NCBI RefSeq assembly: GCF_000308295.2 | Contig: NZ_HG326652.1 | Coordinates: 2,849,931-2,913,930, forward strand | Direction of reading: 5' to 3' | Length of the DNA: 64,000 nucleotides | Source: Afipia birgiae 34632 | GTDB lineage: Bacteria; Pseudomonadota; Alphaproteobacteria; Rhizobiales; Xanthobacteraceae | Shown here: positions 1 to 8,687 of the stretch, piece by piece | Numbering within the stretch: position 1 is the stretch's first letter | How the letters are laid out: each line of letters begins with the position of its first letter | Notes under the pieces: generated by a model | Told to the model about the DNA's origin: nothing | What the model saw: only the letters and a program-made list of their open reading frames with translations | The model's database searches: none | Translations under genes and position numbers: made by a program

Positions 1-717
1 GAGCCACTGCGCCACTCCGACCCAGGCGATATGATGGGATATCGGCGACAGCGAAAGCAGCACGGTGTCAGGACCGTGGTTCCAGTCACGAACAAGATCG
101 CGTGCATTCGCAAGCAGCGTATTATCCGAATGCATCACACATTTCGGAGATCCGGTCGTTCCGGACGTAAATGCGAGGTAAGCGATCTTGTCCGGGTCCG
201 AGCAAGGCGGCGTCGCATTCGCAGCAGCGGCTGGAAATCCCTCCGGCGTATACACGACCTTCAGGCTCGGTATACGGACCAGCATCGCGTCGAGATCAAC
301 CTGCGATCGATCCGCACCCCAGCCCGGTTCTGTCAGGAAGGCACGCGCGGACAGCGACGACAACAGTTCCACAACCTCCGCGCACGTGTAAGTCTTGTGG
401 AGCGAAGGGTTGCAGGCCAGGCCCTCACGCGCGCAGGCCAGAAACATGACAATCGATTCTGCGCGGTTGGACATCCAGATCGAAACCCGGTCGCCGCCCA
501 CCAGCCCATATTCCCGAAGATTCGCTGCTGCGCCGTCGACCCATCGCAAAAGTTGCAACCATGACAACTTGCGCTTGCCATCCTGTAATGCAATCGCATC
601 GGGCCGCTGCGCAGCATGCTCGGTCAGCAAACTGTAAAACGTATCGGTGCGCCACAGGCCGCGTTCGTAGTATCGCTTTGTGCTCGCCGGATGATGGATG
701 GTGAGGAACGGTCTCAT
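1..717 (-). CDS. AMP-dependent acyl-CoA synthetase, N-terminal 239 residues (runs off left edge)
   Basis: Reading leftward from an ATG at 717, the frame stays open to the window edge. It should activate a carboxylic acid to its CoA thioester through an acyl-adenylate. The diagnostic P-loop of the ANL superfamily is visible near residue 190 (YLAFTSGTTGSPK). Before it lies the usual N-terminal segment with a GDRVSIWMSNRAE stretch around residue 80. The C-terminal adenylation lid lies outside the window, so the acid used cannot be judged. A consensus sigma-54 promoter lies about 60 bases upstream, and the divergent neighbour is a sigma-54 activator. That suggests this enzyme performs the first step of the catabolic route encoded downstream. 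Confidence 0.9.
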   Translation of the reverse strand, partial: MRPFLTIHHPASTKRYYERGLWRTDTFYSLLTEHAAQRPDAIALQDGKRKLSWLQLLRWVDGAAANLREYGLVGGDRVSIWMSNRAESIVMFLACAREGLACNPSLHKTYTCAEVVELLSSLSARAFLTEPGWGADRSQVDLDAMLVRIPSLKVVYTPEGFPAAAANATPPCSDPDKIAYLAFTSGTTGSPKCVMHSDNTLLANARDLVRDWNHGPDTVLLSLSPISHHIAWVGVAQWL

Positions 718-775
718 AAGCCTCTCGCAATGCAACAAAGTGTCCGCTGCTGAGTGATCGGACGGCATTACAACA

Positions 776-790
776 GCAACAGCTGTGCCA
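776..790 (-). promoter_or_regulatory. Sigma-54 (-24/-12) promoter of the acyl-CoA synthetase gene
   Basis: On the minus strand the site reads TGGCACAGCTGTTGC, an exact TGGCAC-N5-TTGC element with GG and GC ten bases apart. Transcription would start near 764, giving a leader of about 47 bases. Confidence 0.8.
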
Positions 791-916
791 GCTCCAGCTT
801 CACACACCGTTTGAGCGAATTGGGCCGGATTCCCTTTTAAAGCCACGGTATCGAAAATCCTTCGTGTCTTCCGTGGCAACAAATGTCCTTGCGATGACCT
901 CATCGCCATGCTGATG

Positions 917-933
917 TGTCCTCAAAAAGGACA
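917..933. promoter_or_regulatory. Palindrome, candidate activator-binding site
   Basis: TGTCCT-CAAAA-AGGACA is a perfect 6-base inverted repeat. It lies about 140 bases upstream of the leftward sigma-54 promoter and just before the activator start codon. It could serve both as enhancer for the synthetase gene and as an autoregulatory site. The end pattern GTGT..TC...ACAG resembles the palindrome at 3980-4000. The role is inferred. Confidence 0.4.
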
Positions 934-939
934 GAGGAA

Positions 940-2592
940 ATGCCTGCAACAACGAACTTCGCGGTCGCCGGAGTCGTCCTGACCGACGCTACAAATCGCC
1001 CGGTGATGACCGTCGGCATAGGCAGTGATCCGCGTGTCAAGTCACTGGCCACAGACAAGGTGTGGATGGGCGATATCCGCAATCAGCGCCTCACGACCCT
1101 GAATTTGGATCGTAAGGTTTTTACAGTTTTGCTCATTCCCATGGAACAGGGCGAACTCCTTGTCTTCAGCAATGCTCCTGGAGACGCACTCCTTAACTTC
1201 ATCGGGAGTGTGGATTTTGCCTGGGATATTTTTCAGCACCTGCTGACCGATCCGTTTGATGGAATGACGGTCGTGGATAAAAATGCCCACCTCGTCTACG
1301 TTTCCCCCATTCACGAAACATTCTTCGGCCTTAAATCCGGAGACGGAATTGGCCGACCGGTCGAGCAGGTCATCGACAACACCCGGCTGCACGAAGTCGT
1401 TGCTTCCGGAAAAGCAGAAATCGGCTCCATCCAGCGCATGCGCGGATCTGACCGCGTCGTCTCCCGCATCCCAATCAAGCGCGATGGCCAGATAATCGGC
1501 GCCATTGGACGGGTCATGTTCAAAGGACCTCAACAGCTGGAGGCGCTCAGCCTTCGGGTCAAAGCTCTCGAAGGAGAACTTGAGTTCTACAAACGCGAGA
1601 CCGAAACCCTGCGATCCCGCGACTACGGGTTAGAGGCCATCATTGGCGGGAGCACCGCAGTGCAGCGGCTCCGGGCGCAGATCATCAAGGTCGCTCCACT
1701 CGAGATCCCTGTACTTATTCGCGGAGAAAGCGGCACGGGCAAAGAGCTCGTCGCACACGCCCTTCATCACCTCAGCCCGCGCCGCGACCGTTCGATGGTC
1801 AACGTGAATGCTGCCGCTCTTCCTGCCAATCTGGTGGAATCGGAACTGTTCGGTTACGAAGCCGGCGCTTTTACAGGTGCCGACAAAAAAGGACGCAAGG
1901 GCAAGTTCGAACAAGCCGAAGGTGGCACGATCTTCCTGGACGAAATCGGCGACACGCCCCTTGAGGTTCAGGCAAAACTCCTTCGCGTCCTGCAGGATCG
2001 AATTGTGGAGCGCGTCGGCGGAGATCGTCCCCGAGCCGTAGATTTTCGTCTTGTTTCTGCAACCAACAAGGACTTGCAAGCCTCGGTTGAGAGCGGAGTC
2101 TTTCGGCTCGATCTGTTCTACCGCATATCGCCGATTGTCATCGAACTTCCCCCGCTACGCGAACGGATCGAAGACATCCCCTTGCTGGCGACGAAGTTTC
2201 TGCATGACATTGCATACAGGCACGCCAGGCCCGTACCGGATATCAGCGCAGCGGCATTGGCTGAGCTGGCTGAAAGGCCGTGGCCTGGTAACATTCGTCA
2301 GCTTCAGCATGAAATTGAACGCGCCTTTGTTTTTTCAGACGGCGTTACCATCGGCGTAGAGGATCTATCTCAAATGCCCGCTCGCTTGGGCGCGGCGCCG
2401 CCACCCATAGCGCCGCGAGATCTTCCATCCCGCGACCTCAAGAACGTCGTTGCTGAGCTTCAGAACGAGCAAATCAGGGAAGCTATTGCGGCGTGCGGCG
2501 GCAACAAGAAGAAAGCTGCAGCCCTCTTGGGGATTTCGCGTTCATTTCTGTACAAGAAACTCGCTGAAATGGGCGAAATTCACGATGCTTGA
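940..2592 (+). CDS. Sigma-54-dependent activator with PAS sensor domain, Fis family
   Basis: This bacterial enhancer-binding protein remodels the RNA polymerase-sigma-54 closed complex using ATP. Counting from the ATG at 940 there is an N-terminal region with a PAS-like fold (about 95-200), a short coiled linker, then the AAA+ domain. That domain has Walker A GESGTGKE near 262, the sigma-54 contact loop GAFTGA at 309-314 and Walker B IFLDEIGD near 331. A Fis-type helix-turn-helix closes the protein (GGNKKKAAALLGISRSFLYKK). I prefer ATG 940, preceded by AGGA and GAGG, over GTG 916. No receiver domain is present, so the signal is probably a ligand sensed by the PAS part. The -24/-12 promoters around it make it the likely regulator of the 1-15 kb cluster. 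Confidence 0.93.
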   Translation: MPATTNFAVAGVVLTDATNRPVMTVGIGSDPRVKSLATDKVWMGDIRNQRLTTLNLDRKVFTVLLIPMEQGELLVFSNAPGDALLNFIGSVDFAWDIFQHLLTDPFDGMTVVDKNAHLVYVSPIHETFFGLKSGDGIGRPVEQVIDNTRLHEVVASGKAEIGSIQRMRGSDRVVSRIPIKRDGQIIGAIGRVMFKGPQQLEALSLRVKALEGELEFYKRETETLRSRDYGLEAIIGGSTAVQRLRAQIIKVAPLEIPVLIRGESGTGKELVAHALHHLSPRRDRSMVNVNAAALPANLVESELFGYEAGAFTGADKKGRKGKFEQAEGGTIFLDEIGDTPLEVQAKLLRVLQDRIVERVGGDRPRAVDFRLVSATNKDLQASVESGVFRLDLFYRISPIVIELPPLRERIEDIPLLATKFLHDIAYRHARPVPDISAAALAELAERPWPGNIRQLQHEIERAFVFSDGVTIGVEDLSQMPARLGAAPPPIAPRDLPSRDLKNVVAELQNEQIREAIAACGGNKKKAAALLGISRSFLYKKLAEMGEIHDA

Positions 2593-2596
2593 AATC

Positions 2597-2633
2597 ATCG
2601 GGCGGACGAGAGAACATCCCTCCTCCGCCCGAT
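2597..2633. terminator. Stem-loop between convergent genes, probable terminator
   Basis: ATCGGGCGGA at 2597-2606 pairs with TCCGCCCGAT at 2624-2633. It sits between the activator stop codon and the convergent binding-protein gene. The following tract is only moderately T-rich, so termination strength is uncertain. Confidence 0.5.
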
Positions 2634-2639
2634 CGATCC

Positions 2640-3857
2640 TTACTTCTTAATTAGCGGACATTCGCTTTCCGAGAGTGGCCGGAAGGCTTGATCAGCGGGA
2701 ATGGTCGCGATGACGTTCATGAGATCCCATTCCCCTTTCGACTCAGACGGCTTCTTGGCCTGAAGCAAATACATGTCGCGCATCATTCGGCCGTCTTCGC
2801 GGATGCTGCCATTTTTGGTCATAAAGTCATTGACCGGGATGTTTCTCATTTGTGTCATCACGGCCTTTGTCTCGTCCGTACCCGCGGCCTTCACCGCCTT
2901 CAGGTAGTGCATCGCCGCGCTATAGATGCCCGCCTGGAACATCGTTGGCGGCTTGCCCCCGTGGCGCTCAGCGAACCGCTTTGAGAAAGCACGTGTCTCG
3001 TCGTTCTGATCCCAGTAATAGGCCTCCGTGAACAACAGCCCCTGCGCGGCGGTGAGCCCAAGCGTACGAATATCGGTCAACAGAACCAGAAGACCGGCCA
3101 TCTTCTGTCCGCCTGATACGACACCAAAATCCGCCGCAGTCTTGATTGCATTGATGGTGTCTGCGCCGGCGTTCGCAAGCCCGATGACCTGAGCTTTCGA
3201 GGCTTGGGCTTGCAAAATGAAAGACGAGAAGTCGGACGAATTTAGCGGAGCCCTTACGGCCCCGACGACTTTTCCGTTCTTTCGCTTCACGATCGTCGAA
3301 GTTTCCTGTTCGAGCGAGTGGCCGAATGCATAGTCTGCCGTCAGAAAGAACCAGCTATCGCCGCCGCCCTGCTTCATGATTGCACTCGCCGTTCCGTTCG
3401 CGAGCGCATAAGTATCGTAGACCCAGTGAATTCCGGTTGGCGAGCACGCCTTGCCGGTTAGCGCGGTCGATCCGGCTGCTGTCGTGATTGCAATCCGGTT
3501 CTTTTCCTGGGACATGCCTTGCACAGCGAGAGCAACCCCTGAGTTGCCAAGCCCCAAAATGGTATCGACCTTGTCGACATCGTACCAACGACGAGCAATG
3601 GCACTGCCGACGTCGACCTTGTTCTGAAGGTCGCCGGAAACCACTTCGATCGGCTTTCCGTTCACCTTGCCGCCGAAATCCTCGACGGCCATCTTGACCG
3701 CGACAACATCGCCCGGCCCCTGAATGTCGGCATAGGGCCCGGACATATCGTCAAGAACGCCGATCTTGACGACATCATCCGAGTATTGTGCAACGCCGTA
3801 GCTCGACGATGCTACGATCCAAATCGCAGCCGCTGCTGCTGTGGCAAGAAATTTCAT
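2640..3857 (-). CDS. ABC transporter substrate-binding protein, branched-chain amino acid type (solitary)
   Basis: A 405-residue periplasmic type I binding protein of the LivJ/UrtA-like class. An N-terminal signal peptide ends near VAQ at residue 24. It is followed by the family opening IGVLDDMSGPYADIQGPG and the mid-protein segment SDFSSFILQAQ typical of these receptors. No permease or ATPase genes of the family lie nearby, so it either borrows a transporter encoded elsewhere or acts as a sensor or scavenging protein. In alphaproteobacteria such solitary receptors often sit in catabolic clusters for aromatic or fatty acids. It is transcribed from its own sigma-54 promoter 35-50 bases upstream, which links it to the acyl-CoA pathway. 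The ligand is unknown. Confidence 0.9.
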   Translation of the reverse strand: MKFLATAAAAAIWIVASSSYGVAQYSDDVVKIGVLDDMSGPYADIQGPGDVVAVKMAVEDFGGKVNGKPIEVVSGDLQNKVDVGSAIARRWYDVDKVDTILGLGNSGVALAVQGMSQEKNRIAITTAAGSTALTGKACSPTGIHWVYDTYALANGTASAIMKQGGGDSWFFLTADYAFGHSLEQETSTIVKRKNGKVVGAVRAPLNSSDFSSFILQAQASKAQVIGLANAGADTINAIKTAADFGVVSGGQKMAGLLVLLTDIRTLGLTAAQGLLFTEAYYWDQNDETRAFSKRFAERHGGKPPTMFQAGIYSAAMHYLKAVKAAGTDETKAVMTQMRNIPVNDFMTKNGSIREDGRMMRDMYLLQAKKPSESKGEWDLMNVIATIPADQAFRPLSESECPLIKK

Positions 3858-3892
3858 GTGATGACCTCCCGTTTAATCCCATCGGGAGGACA

Positions 3893-3907
3893 GCAAGTTG
3901 AGTGCCA
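3893..3907 (-). promoter_or_regulatory. Sigma-54 promoter of the solitary binding-protein gene
   Basis: The minus strand reads TGGCACTCAACTTGC, a full match to TGGCAC-N5-TTGC. The expected start near 3881 leaves a 24-base leader before the ATG at 3857, which contains a GGGAGG ribosome-binding site. Confidence 0.8.
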
Positions 3908-3979
3908 ATAAGAAAACCTGCAGGAATCCTTGAGGTTTCCAAAGAAACCGCTGGCCTCAATTGGCTTCGCCAAAGACAC

Positions 3980-4000
3980 CTGTGTTTTCCGCCAACACAG
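3980..4000. promoter_or_regulatory. Palindromic candidate activator site between divergent sigma-54 promoters
   Basis: CTGTGTT at 3980-3986 is exactly repeated inverted as AACACAG at 3994-4000, with a 7-base centre TTCCGCC. It lies about 90 bases upstream of the leftward and 160 bases upstream of the rightward sigma-54 promoter, the usual distance for enhancer sites. A closely similar sequence occurs at 13048-13066. Binding by the activator at 940-2592 is inferred. Confidence 0.5.
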
Positions 4001-4144
4001 AAAACGTCGAAGGGCTCGACCATCCATCCGTATTGCGGCAGCGCACCACAGATTCTTTCAGGCCTCATCAGTTCAAGGGCCAGACTCCACCTCAATCGCT
4101 GAACGGCCGGGGCACGCGGCTGCCTGCTCCCGCAAACGTAACCT

Positions 4145-4160
4145 TGGCACAGAGTTTGCT
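4145..4160 (+). promoter_or_regulatory. Sigma-54 promoter of the MaoC gene
   Basis: TGGCACAGAGTTTGCT carries GG and GC ten bases apart and matches the consensus at every conserved position. The predicted start near 4171 lies downstream of the GTG/ATG-type codon at 4166, so translation must begin at 4193. Confidence 0.82.
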
Positions 4161-4192
4161 GCCTGATGCCGACCAATCACAAGGAAACGGAC

Positions 4193-4648
4193 ATGGATCA
4201 GCCTCGCGGGATGTATTTTGAAGACTTCGAGATCGGGAAAGTACTGGTTACCCCAGCCCGAACGATAACATCCACCGACATCGTGAACTTCGCCTGCCTC
4301 TCAGGCGACTTCAACGAAGTGCACACCAATTGCGAGTACTGCAAGTCAACCCAGTTTGGCGAGCCGATTGCTCACGGCCCGTTGATCTATGCGATTGCCG
4401 GTGGCTTGACCTACGCGAGCGGCATTAACGACGGAACTCTTCTGGCGTTACTTGAAATCACGAACTGGCGCATCGTCACGCCCGTCAAACATGGTGATAC
4501 GATCCGCGTATACGCGACGGTGACTGCAACACGCGCTTCGTCGAAGCCGGACCGCGGCTCTGTTACACTGCAACGGAGCATCCGAAACCAGAACGACGTC
4601 GAAGTGCAGCAGATGACCGCAACGCTGCTATATCGCCGACGCCCCTAA
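4193..4648 (+). CDS. MaoC-like (R)-specific enoyl-CoA hydratase/dehydratase
   Basis: A 151-residue single hot-dog-fold protein. The hydratase-2 signature is seen as CLSGDFNEVH near residue 40, with the catalytic Asp and His, followed by the conserved AHG segment (EPIAHGPL) near residue 65. Proteins of this family add water to 2-enoyl-CoA or act on mesaconyl/methacrylyl-type CoA esters. The ATG at 4193 is chosen because it follows AAGGA at good spacing and because the sigma-54 start site lies beyond the longer reading frame. It is a one-gene unit diverging from the binding-protein gene and ends in a clear terminator. The exact substrate is not evident. Confidence 0.88.
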   Translation: MDQPRGMYFEDFEIGKVLVTPARTITSTDIVNFACLSGDFNEVHTNCEYCKSTQFGEPIAHGPLIYAIAGGLTYASGINDGTLLALLEITNWRIVTPVKHGDTIRVYATVTATRASSKPDRGSVTLQRSIRNQNDVEVQQMTATLLYRRRP

Positions 4649-4725
4649 GGAGCAGTTGCTCACGGCTGAGATCGTTCCGCTTGCAGTTCCCAGCAACACG
4701 ATCTGCTTGTATCGAAAACGGAATC

Positions 4726-4761
4726 GGCGACCGGGCAGAAAAGCCGCGGTCGCCATTTTTT
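4726..4761 (+). terminator. Rho-independent terminator after the MaoC gene
   Basis: GGCGACC and GGC arms pair with GCC and GGTCGCC around an AGAAAA loop, followed by ATTTTTT. It stops rightward transcription before the convergent tctC-type gene. Confidence 0.75.
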
Positions 4762-4794
4762 CCATAGCATCCGGATTGATCCGGGAATCCCCGA

Positions 4795-5784
4795 CTATTC
4801 CACCTTGATGCCAGCCTCGCGAATGAGTTTCCCCCAATCATCGGTCTCGGACTTGAGGAATGCGCGTAGTTCTTCAGGGCCACCTGTCATCATGGTTACA
4901 CCGCGCTCGGCAACCTTGGATCGCAACTGAGCGTCTTCGGTCGCAATACGCAAAGCGTTTGCAAGCTTGGTAATGATCGGTTCCGGTGTTCCTTTTGGAA
5001 CGAAGAGGGCTTGCCAGAATACGCCCTGCACACCGGGCAGGGTTTCCGCAACGGGAGGCACGTTCGGCAGAAGCGCCACGCGCTTGTTCGACGTAACTGC
5101 GAGAATCTGACCGGCACCCTGCTCTGAAACGGGAACGGCATCGAGCGGCGTCGCGAAGGTGGCATCAAGCCTGCCGGCCAGAATGTCAATGATGGCGGGC
5201 GCTGCCCCCTTGTAAGGGATATGCATCAATTGCACTCCGGCCCGCCGGCTGACCATTTCGAGAATCAGATGGTTGACCGCCCCGTTTCCGGAACTGGCGA
5301 CGTTGAGCTGGCCAGGCTTTTCCTTCGCATAAGCGAGGAATTCAGCGAACGATCTAGCCGGAATATTTTTACTTGTAAGAAGTACGAACGGCGTCTCGTA
5401 AGCGAGCCCGATCGGATCCAGTTCTGCCATCGGATTGCGCGGCGTCAACGACGGCTGCAGGCTGGGATTGATGGCAAGGCTCGTCGTTCCCATCAACACC
5501 GTGTAGCCGTCAGGTGGCGACTGCACGACAAACGTCGCAGCCAGTGAAGCTGCCGCACCGACCTTGTTTTCGACGACGATCGGCTGACCAAGCTCGCGGC
5601 TCATCCGCTCGCCCAGCATGCGCGTCATCACGTCGGTCAATCCGCCGGCGGCGTATCCTACGATCACCCGGATAGGACGGGTGGGATACTCGGACTGGGC
5701 GAACGCATCAGGCTTTGTAACAACACAGAAGAACAACGCAGCCAGCAACGCAACTCGGCCCAGATCTTTTCTCATCATTCTCAT
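4795..5784 (-). CDS. TctC-family periplasmic solute receptor (Bug protein), copy 1
   Basis: A 329-residue extracytoplasmic receptor of the tripartite tricarboxylate transporter family. The signal peptide ends near FAQ at residue 30, and the family opening YPTRPIRVIVGYAAGG follows, with the ligand-loop region SLAINPSLQP near residue 108. Such receptors bind carboxylates and deliver them to TctA/TctB. It is the last gene of a six-gene leftward set (SDR to tctC), separated from the acyl-CoA dehydrogenase by about 140 bases. It does not adjoin the tctBA genes at 13.3 kb, which already have a second TctC nearby, so the two receptors may widen the substrate range. Start codons at 5784 and 5775 are both possible. 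Confidence 0.9.
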   Translation of the reverse strand: MRMMRKDLGRVALLAALFFCVVTKPDAFAQSEYPTRPIRVIVGYAAGGLTDVMTRMLGERMSRELGQPIVVENKVGAAASLAATFVVQSPPDGYTVLMGTTSLAINPSLQPSLTPRNPMAELDPIGLAYETPFVLLTSKNIPARSFAEFLAYAKEKPGQLNVASSGNGAVNHLILEMVSRRAGVQLMHIPYKGAAPAIIDILAGRLDATFATPLDAVPVSEQGAGQILAVTSNKRVALLPNVPPVAETLPGVQGVFWQALFVPKGTPEPIITKLANALRIATEDAQLRSKVAERGVTMMTGGPEELRAFLKSETDDWGKLIREAGIKVE

Positions 5785-5923
5785 AGGTCATCCCATGTAA
5801 TCGGTCCGCGCTCCGCCCGGCCCAGCCTATTAGACTTACTCGTACCACGTCGGCTTGTTACGCGGCGCTAGGCTCGTATCAGCCCCATACGTGCCTCGTT
5901 GCATCCTGTAGGTAGCGCTTTGG

Positions 5924-7069
5924 TTAGAGCCCCATTTCCTTCGCAACCACATTGCGCAGAATATCGCTGGTTCCTCCACCGATCGGGCCGAGGCGCGCAT
6001 CCCGGAAGATACGCTGCATGTCGCCCTGCACATAGCCGCTGCCGGCAAGAATAGACATCCCGAGATCTGCGACCTTCCAGGCATTTTCTGCGGCGACCGT
6101 TTTGGCTGTGGCAGTTTCCATCACGGCGTTGACACCCGCATCCAGCATATCGGCGGTGTGAAACGTCATTGCGCGCGCGGATTCCGTCAGCATTTGCATC
6201 TCGGCCAGCCGATGTGAAATCACCTGATACTCGGTCAGGGATTTCCCGAAGGCCTTGCGTTCCTTTGCAAACGCCTTTGCGATCTCGATGACCTTGAGCG
6301 CCTGGCCACAGCTCGCGGCGGCGAGCACCAGCCGCTCCATGTTGAGACCTCGCATAAGGAGCTTCCAGCCCTCATTCTCCGCGCCGAGCAGATTGCTCGC
6401 GGGCACGCGCACATCGTCGAAGAACACTTCATTGATCAATGTCGTGCGGCTGCCCAGCGGATCGAGATTGCGAACCTGGATTCCGGCCGACTTCGCATCG
6501 ACAAGGAACATGCTGAGGCCCCGGCGGCCCGCATCCGGATTGGTCTTGGCGCTGACCACCATGAGGTCGGCGACATGCGCATTGGTGATGAAGACTTTCT
6601 GGCCCGTGATGATGTAGTCGTCACCATCACGCACCGCCCGCGTGCGGATGCCGGCCGCATCCGAACCGCTCGATGGCTCCGTGTAGCAGATCGCCATCTG
6701 GATCTTTCCGGCAATGATCTGCGGAATGTAGGTGCTTTTGTGCTCCTCGCTGCCTGCATGACGCAGCGCCGTTCCTCCGTAGATCGTCGGGCCCAGATAG
6801 GCCGTAGACAATCCCTTATGATGATACGCCAGTGCTTCGAGGAGAACCGTGAGATCCTTGTGCGAGCAATTTGCGCCGCCGTACTTTTCCTCGAAGGGAA
6901 ACGCGAACCAACCCGCGCGCGCGAGTTCGGCGTGCGCGTGATGCGGATAAGCCGAACGCACTTCATGATCATGGATGGCTTCGCTCGGGAACACACGTTC
7001 AAGAAGGCGAAGAACATTGTCACGCATCAACACTTGGTCTTCGGTGAACCCGAATGTCTTGTAAGGCAT
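5924..7069 (-). CDS. Acyl-CoA dehydrogenase
   Basis: A 381-residue FAD-dependent dehydrogenase, the normal length for the family. It should oxidise an acyl-CoA to the 2-enoyl-CoA and pass electrons to electron-transfer flavoprotein. Signature 1 is visible as CYTEPSSGSDAAGIRTRA near residue 130 and signature 2 near the end as QRIFRDARLGPIGGGTSDI. The conserved GQKVFITNA segment is also present. It lies 29 bases downstream of the thiolase gene in the leftward operon. The acyl group cannot be told from sequence alone; the combination with a CoA ligase and hydratases indicates beta-oxidation of a short or branched acid. Confidence 0.93.
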   Translation of the reverse strand: MPYKTFGFTEDQVLMRDNVLRLLERVFPSEAIHDHEVRSAYPHHAHAELARAGWFAFPFEEKYGGANCSHKDLTVLLEALAYHHKGLSTAYLGPTIYGGTALRHAGSEEHKSTYIPQIIAGKIQMAICYTEPSSGSDAAGIRTRAVRDGDDYIITGQKVFITNAHVADLMVVSAKTNPDAGRRGLSMFLVDAKSAGIQVRNLDPLGSRTTLINEVFFDDVRVPASNLLGAENEGWKLLMRGLNMERLVLAAASCGQALKVIEIAKAFAKERKAFGKSLTEYQVISHRLAEMQMLTESARAMTFHTADMLDAGVNAVMETATAKTVAAENAWKVADLGMSILAGSGYVQGDMQRIFRDARLGPIGGGTSDILRNVVAKEMGL

Positions 7070-7098
7070 AGCTTGATATCTCCAGAATTTTCGGGTGA

Positions 7099-8271
7099 TC
7101 AGTTGCGATCACGGCCAAGAATCAGCGTGCAGTGCGACGACATGATGCCGCCCTCACTATGCACAAGAGCGACCTCGTGCTTGCTGACCTGACGATTTGA
7201 ACATTCGCCGCGCAGCTGGCGTACGGCTTCTATGACGCCGAACAAGCCTCCCGCTGCTCCTGCATGAGCATGCGACAGCATCCCTCCATGCGTGTTGATG
7301 GGAAGACGCCCGTTGAAAGCGGCATGGCCTCCGGCGAACAAAGCTCCGCCCTCGCCGCGATCGCACAGGCCGAGCTCTTCGGCTTCGATGATCGGCACGA
7401 TGCTGAAGCAATCATAAAGCTCGGCGAAATCTATCTCCTTCGGCCCAAGTCCTGCCATTGCGTACGCAAGACGTCCGGATTCGATTGCGCCGAACTCGGT
7501 CAAACTGGGCGACGCAATCAGATGCTCGTGGGTGTGGTGTTCCCCCACGCCAAGCAGCCATGCCGGCGCTTTTGGCCGGTCGCGCGCAAGGTCCGGATGC
7601 GCGACAACAATCGCGCCACCCGCATCCGATATCAGGCAACAATCCAGCACGCCCAGCGGATCGGCTATTCGCTTTGCATTGAGAACATCATCGACCGAAA
7701 TCGGCGTCCGCATATGGGCATTCGGATGCAGCATCGCGTGCTTTCGCGACTGCACGGCGACGGCCGCCATCTGTTCCGAGGTGGTGCCGTATTCGTGCAT
7801 ATAGCGGTTGGCCACCATCGCGTAGAGAGCCGGAATGAAGGCGCCGTAAGGCGCTTCGAAATACGGATGGCCGACGGCCGCAAGCGCGGTCACGGCCTCG
7901 TCGCGCGACAGGCCCGTGGCGCGGTTCTCTCCAGCGCAAATGAGCACGGCACGGCAACGACCGGCTGCGATCGCAGCCGCGGCGTGACCAATCATCGCCG
8001 CCGGCGAAGCCCCACCGACAATCACCGACGCGCAGAACGTTGGCTTAAGGCCGAGATATTCCGCCAGGACCGAGCCCAGCATGAAATAGGGTTCGGTGAA
8101 GGAGTATGCGGTCAGCAGACCGTCGATGTCGCTCGGCTTGAGCCCGGCGTCGTCGAGCGCGCGTTTTGCAGCCTGCGCGTTCAAGCCGAGGCCGGTCATG
8201 TTGGGCACCTTGCCGATGTCAGATTCACCGACACCGACAACAACTGCGCGATTACGTAGGCCTTCGCTCAT
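7099..8271 (-). CDS. Thiolase family protein of the lipid-transfer (SCPx) type
   Basis: A 390-residue thiolase-like enzyme of the SCPx/acetyl-CoA acetyltransferase subgroup, which cleaves or condenses acyl-CoA units. It shows the family start VVGVGESDIGKVP, a Cys in FCASVIVGGASPAAM near residue 85 and the conserved C-terminal NTHGGMLSHAHAG. In this subgroup activity commonly needs a small DUF35 zinc-ribbon/OB-fold partner, and exactly such a gene lies immediately upstream, overlapping by ATGA. That arrangement supports a heteromeric thiolase as the carbon-carbon-cleaving step of the pathway. The chain length is not known. Confidence 0.9.
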   Translation of the reverse strand: MSEGLRNRAVVVGVGESDIGKVPNMTGLGLNAQAAKRALDDAGLKPSDIDGLLTAYSFTEPYFMLGSVLAEYLGLKPTFCASVIVGGASPAAMIGHAAAAIAAGRCRAVLICAGENRATGLSRDEAVTALAAVGHPYFEAPYGAFIPALYAMVANRYMHEYGTTSEQMAAVAVQSRKHAMLHPNAHMRTPISVDDVLNAKRIADPLGVLDCCLISDAGGAIVVAHPDLARDRPKAPAWLLGVGEHHTHEHLIASPSLTEFGAIESGRLAYAMAGLGPKEIDFAELYDCFSIVPIIEAEELGLCDRGEGGALFAGGHAAFNGRLPINTHGGMLSHAHAGAAGGLFGVIEAVRQLRGECSNRQVSKHEVALVHSEGGIMSSHCTLILGRDRN

Positions 8272-8687
8272 TTTGCGTTCCCCCCGGCGATCCGAAATTG
8301 AGGAACCACGCCGTTTTCACGCACCTCGAAAGTGACTTCCACCGGCTGCCCGATACGAGCCTGCTCCGCGTTGGGCCCAACGATGTTGGTCAGCATCCTC
8401 GGTCCCTCCTCGAGATCAACAAGAGCGACCACGTAAGGGACTTTCTCGCGAAATGCCTGCGATGGCGCGCGCCGGACAGTTGTGACCGCATGAACCGTGC
8501 CCCGGCCGCATGCCTCAACCCACTGTGTCTGGTCGGACCAGCAAGTCGGGCACAAATGACGGGGGAGAAATCGCTTGAGCCCGCACGCTGCGCACTGCTG
8601 CAGCACGAGCTTTCCCTCACGCGCGGCCTGCCAGTAAGGCGCACTGTCCGCATTGCTGGCCGGCATCGGTAAATCAGAACCGCTCAC
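8268..8687 (-). CDS. DUF35 zinc-ribbon/OB-fold protein, thiolase partner
   Basis: About 139 residues. A rubredoxin-like zinc ribbon is visible near residues 30-50 (CAACGLKRFLPRHLCPTC, two CxxC pairs), followed by an OB-fold half. Proteins of this family form complexes with SCPx-type thiolases and are thought to position CoA substrates. I take the GTG at 8687, which overlaps the stop codon of the upstream hydratase (GTGA) and follows AGAAGG; ATG 8666 is the alternative. The 3' end overlaps the thiolase start by ATGA, so translation of the three genes is probably coupled. The longer open frame to 8945 runs inside the hydratase gene and is not credible. Confidence 0.85.
   Translation of the reverse strand: MSGSDLPMPASNADSAPYWQAAREGKLVLQQCAACGLKRFLPRHLCPTCWSDQTQWVEACGRGTVHAVTTVRRAPSQAFREKVPYVVALVDLEEGPRMLTNIVGPNAEQARIGQPVEVTFEVRENGVVPQFRIAGGNAK

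Noticed and set aside
1042-2079. Leftward ORFs inside the sigma-54 activator gene
   Set aside because: Antisense frames of a complete, well-recognised gene.
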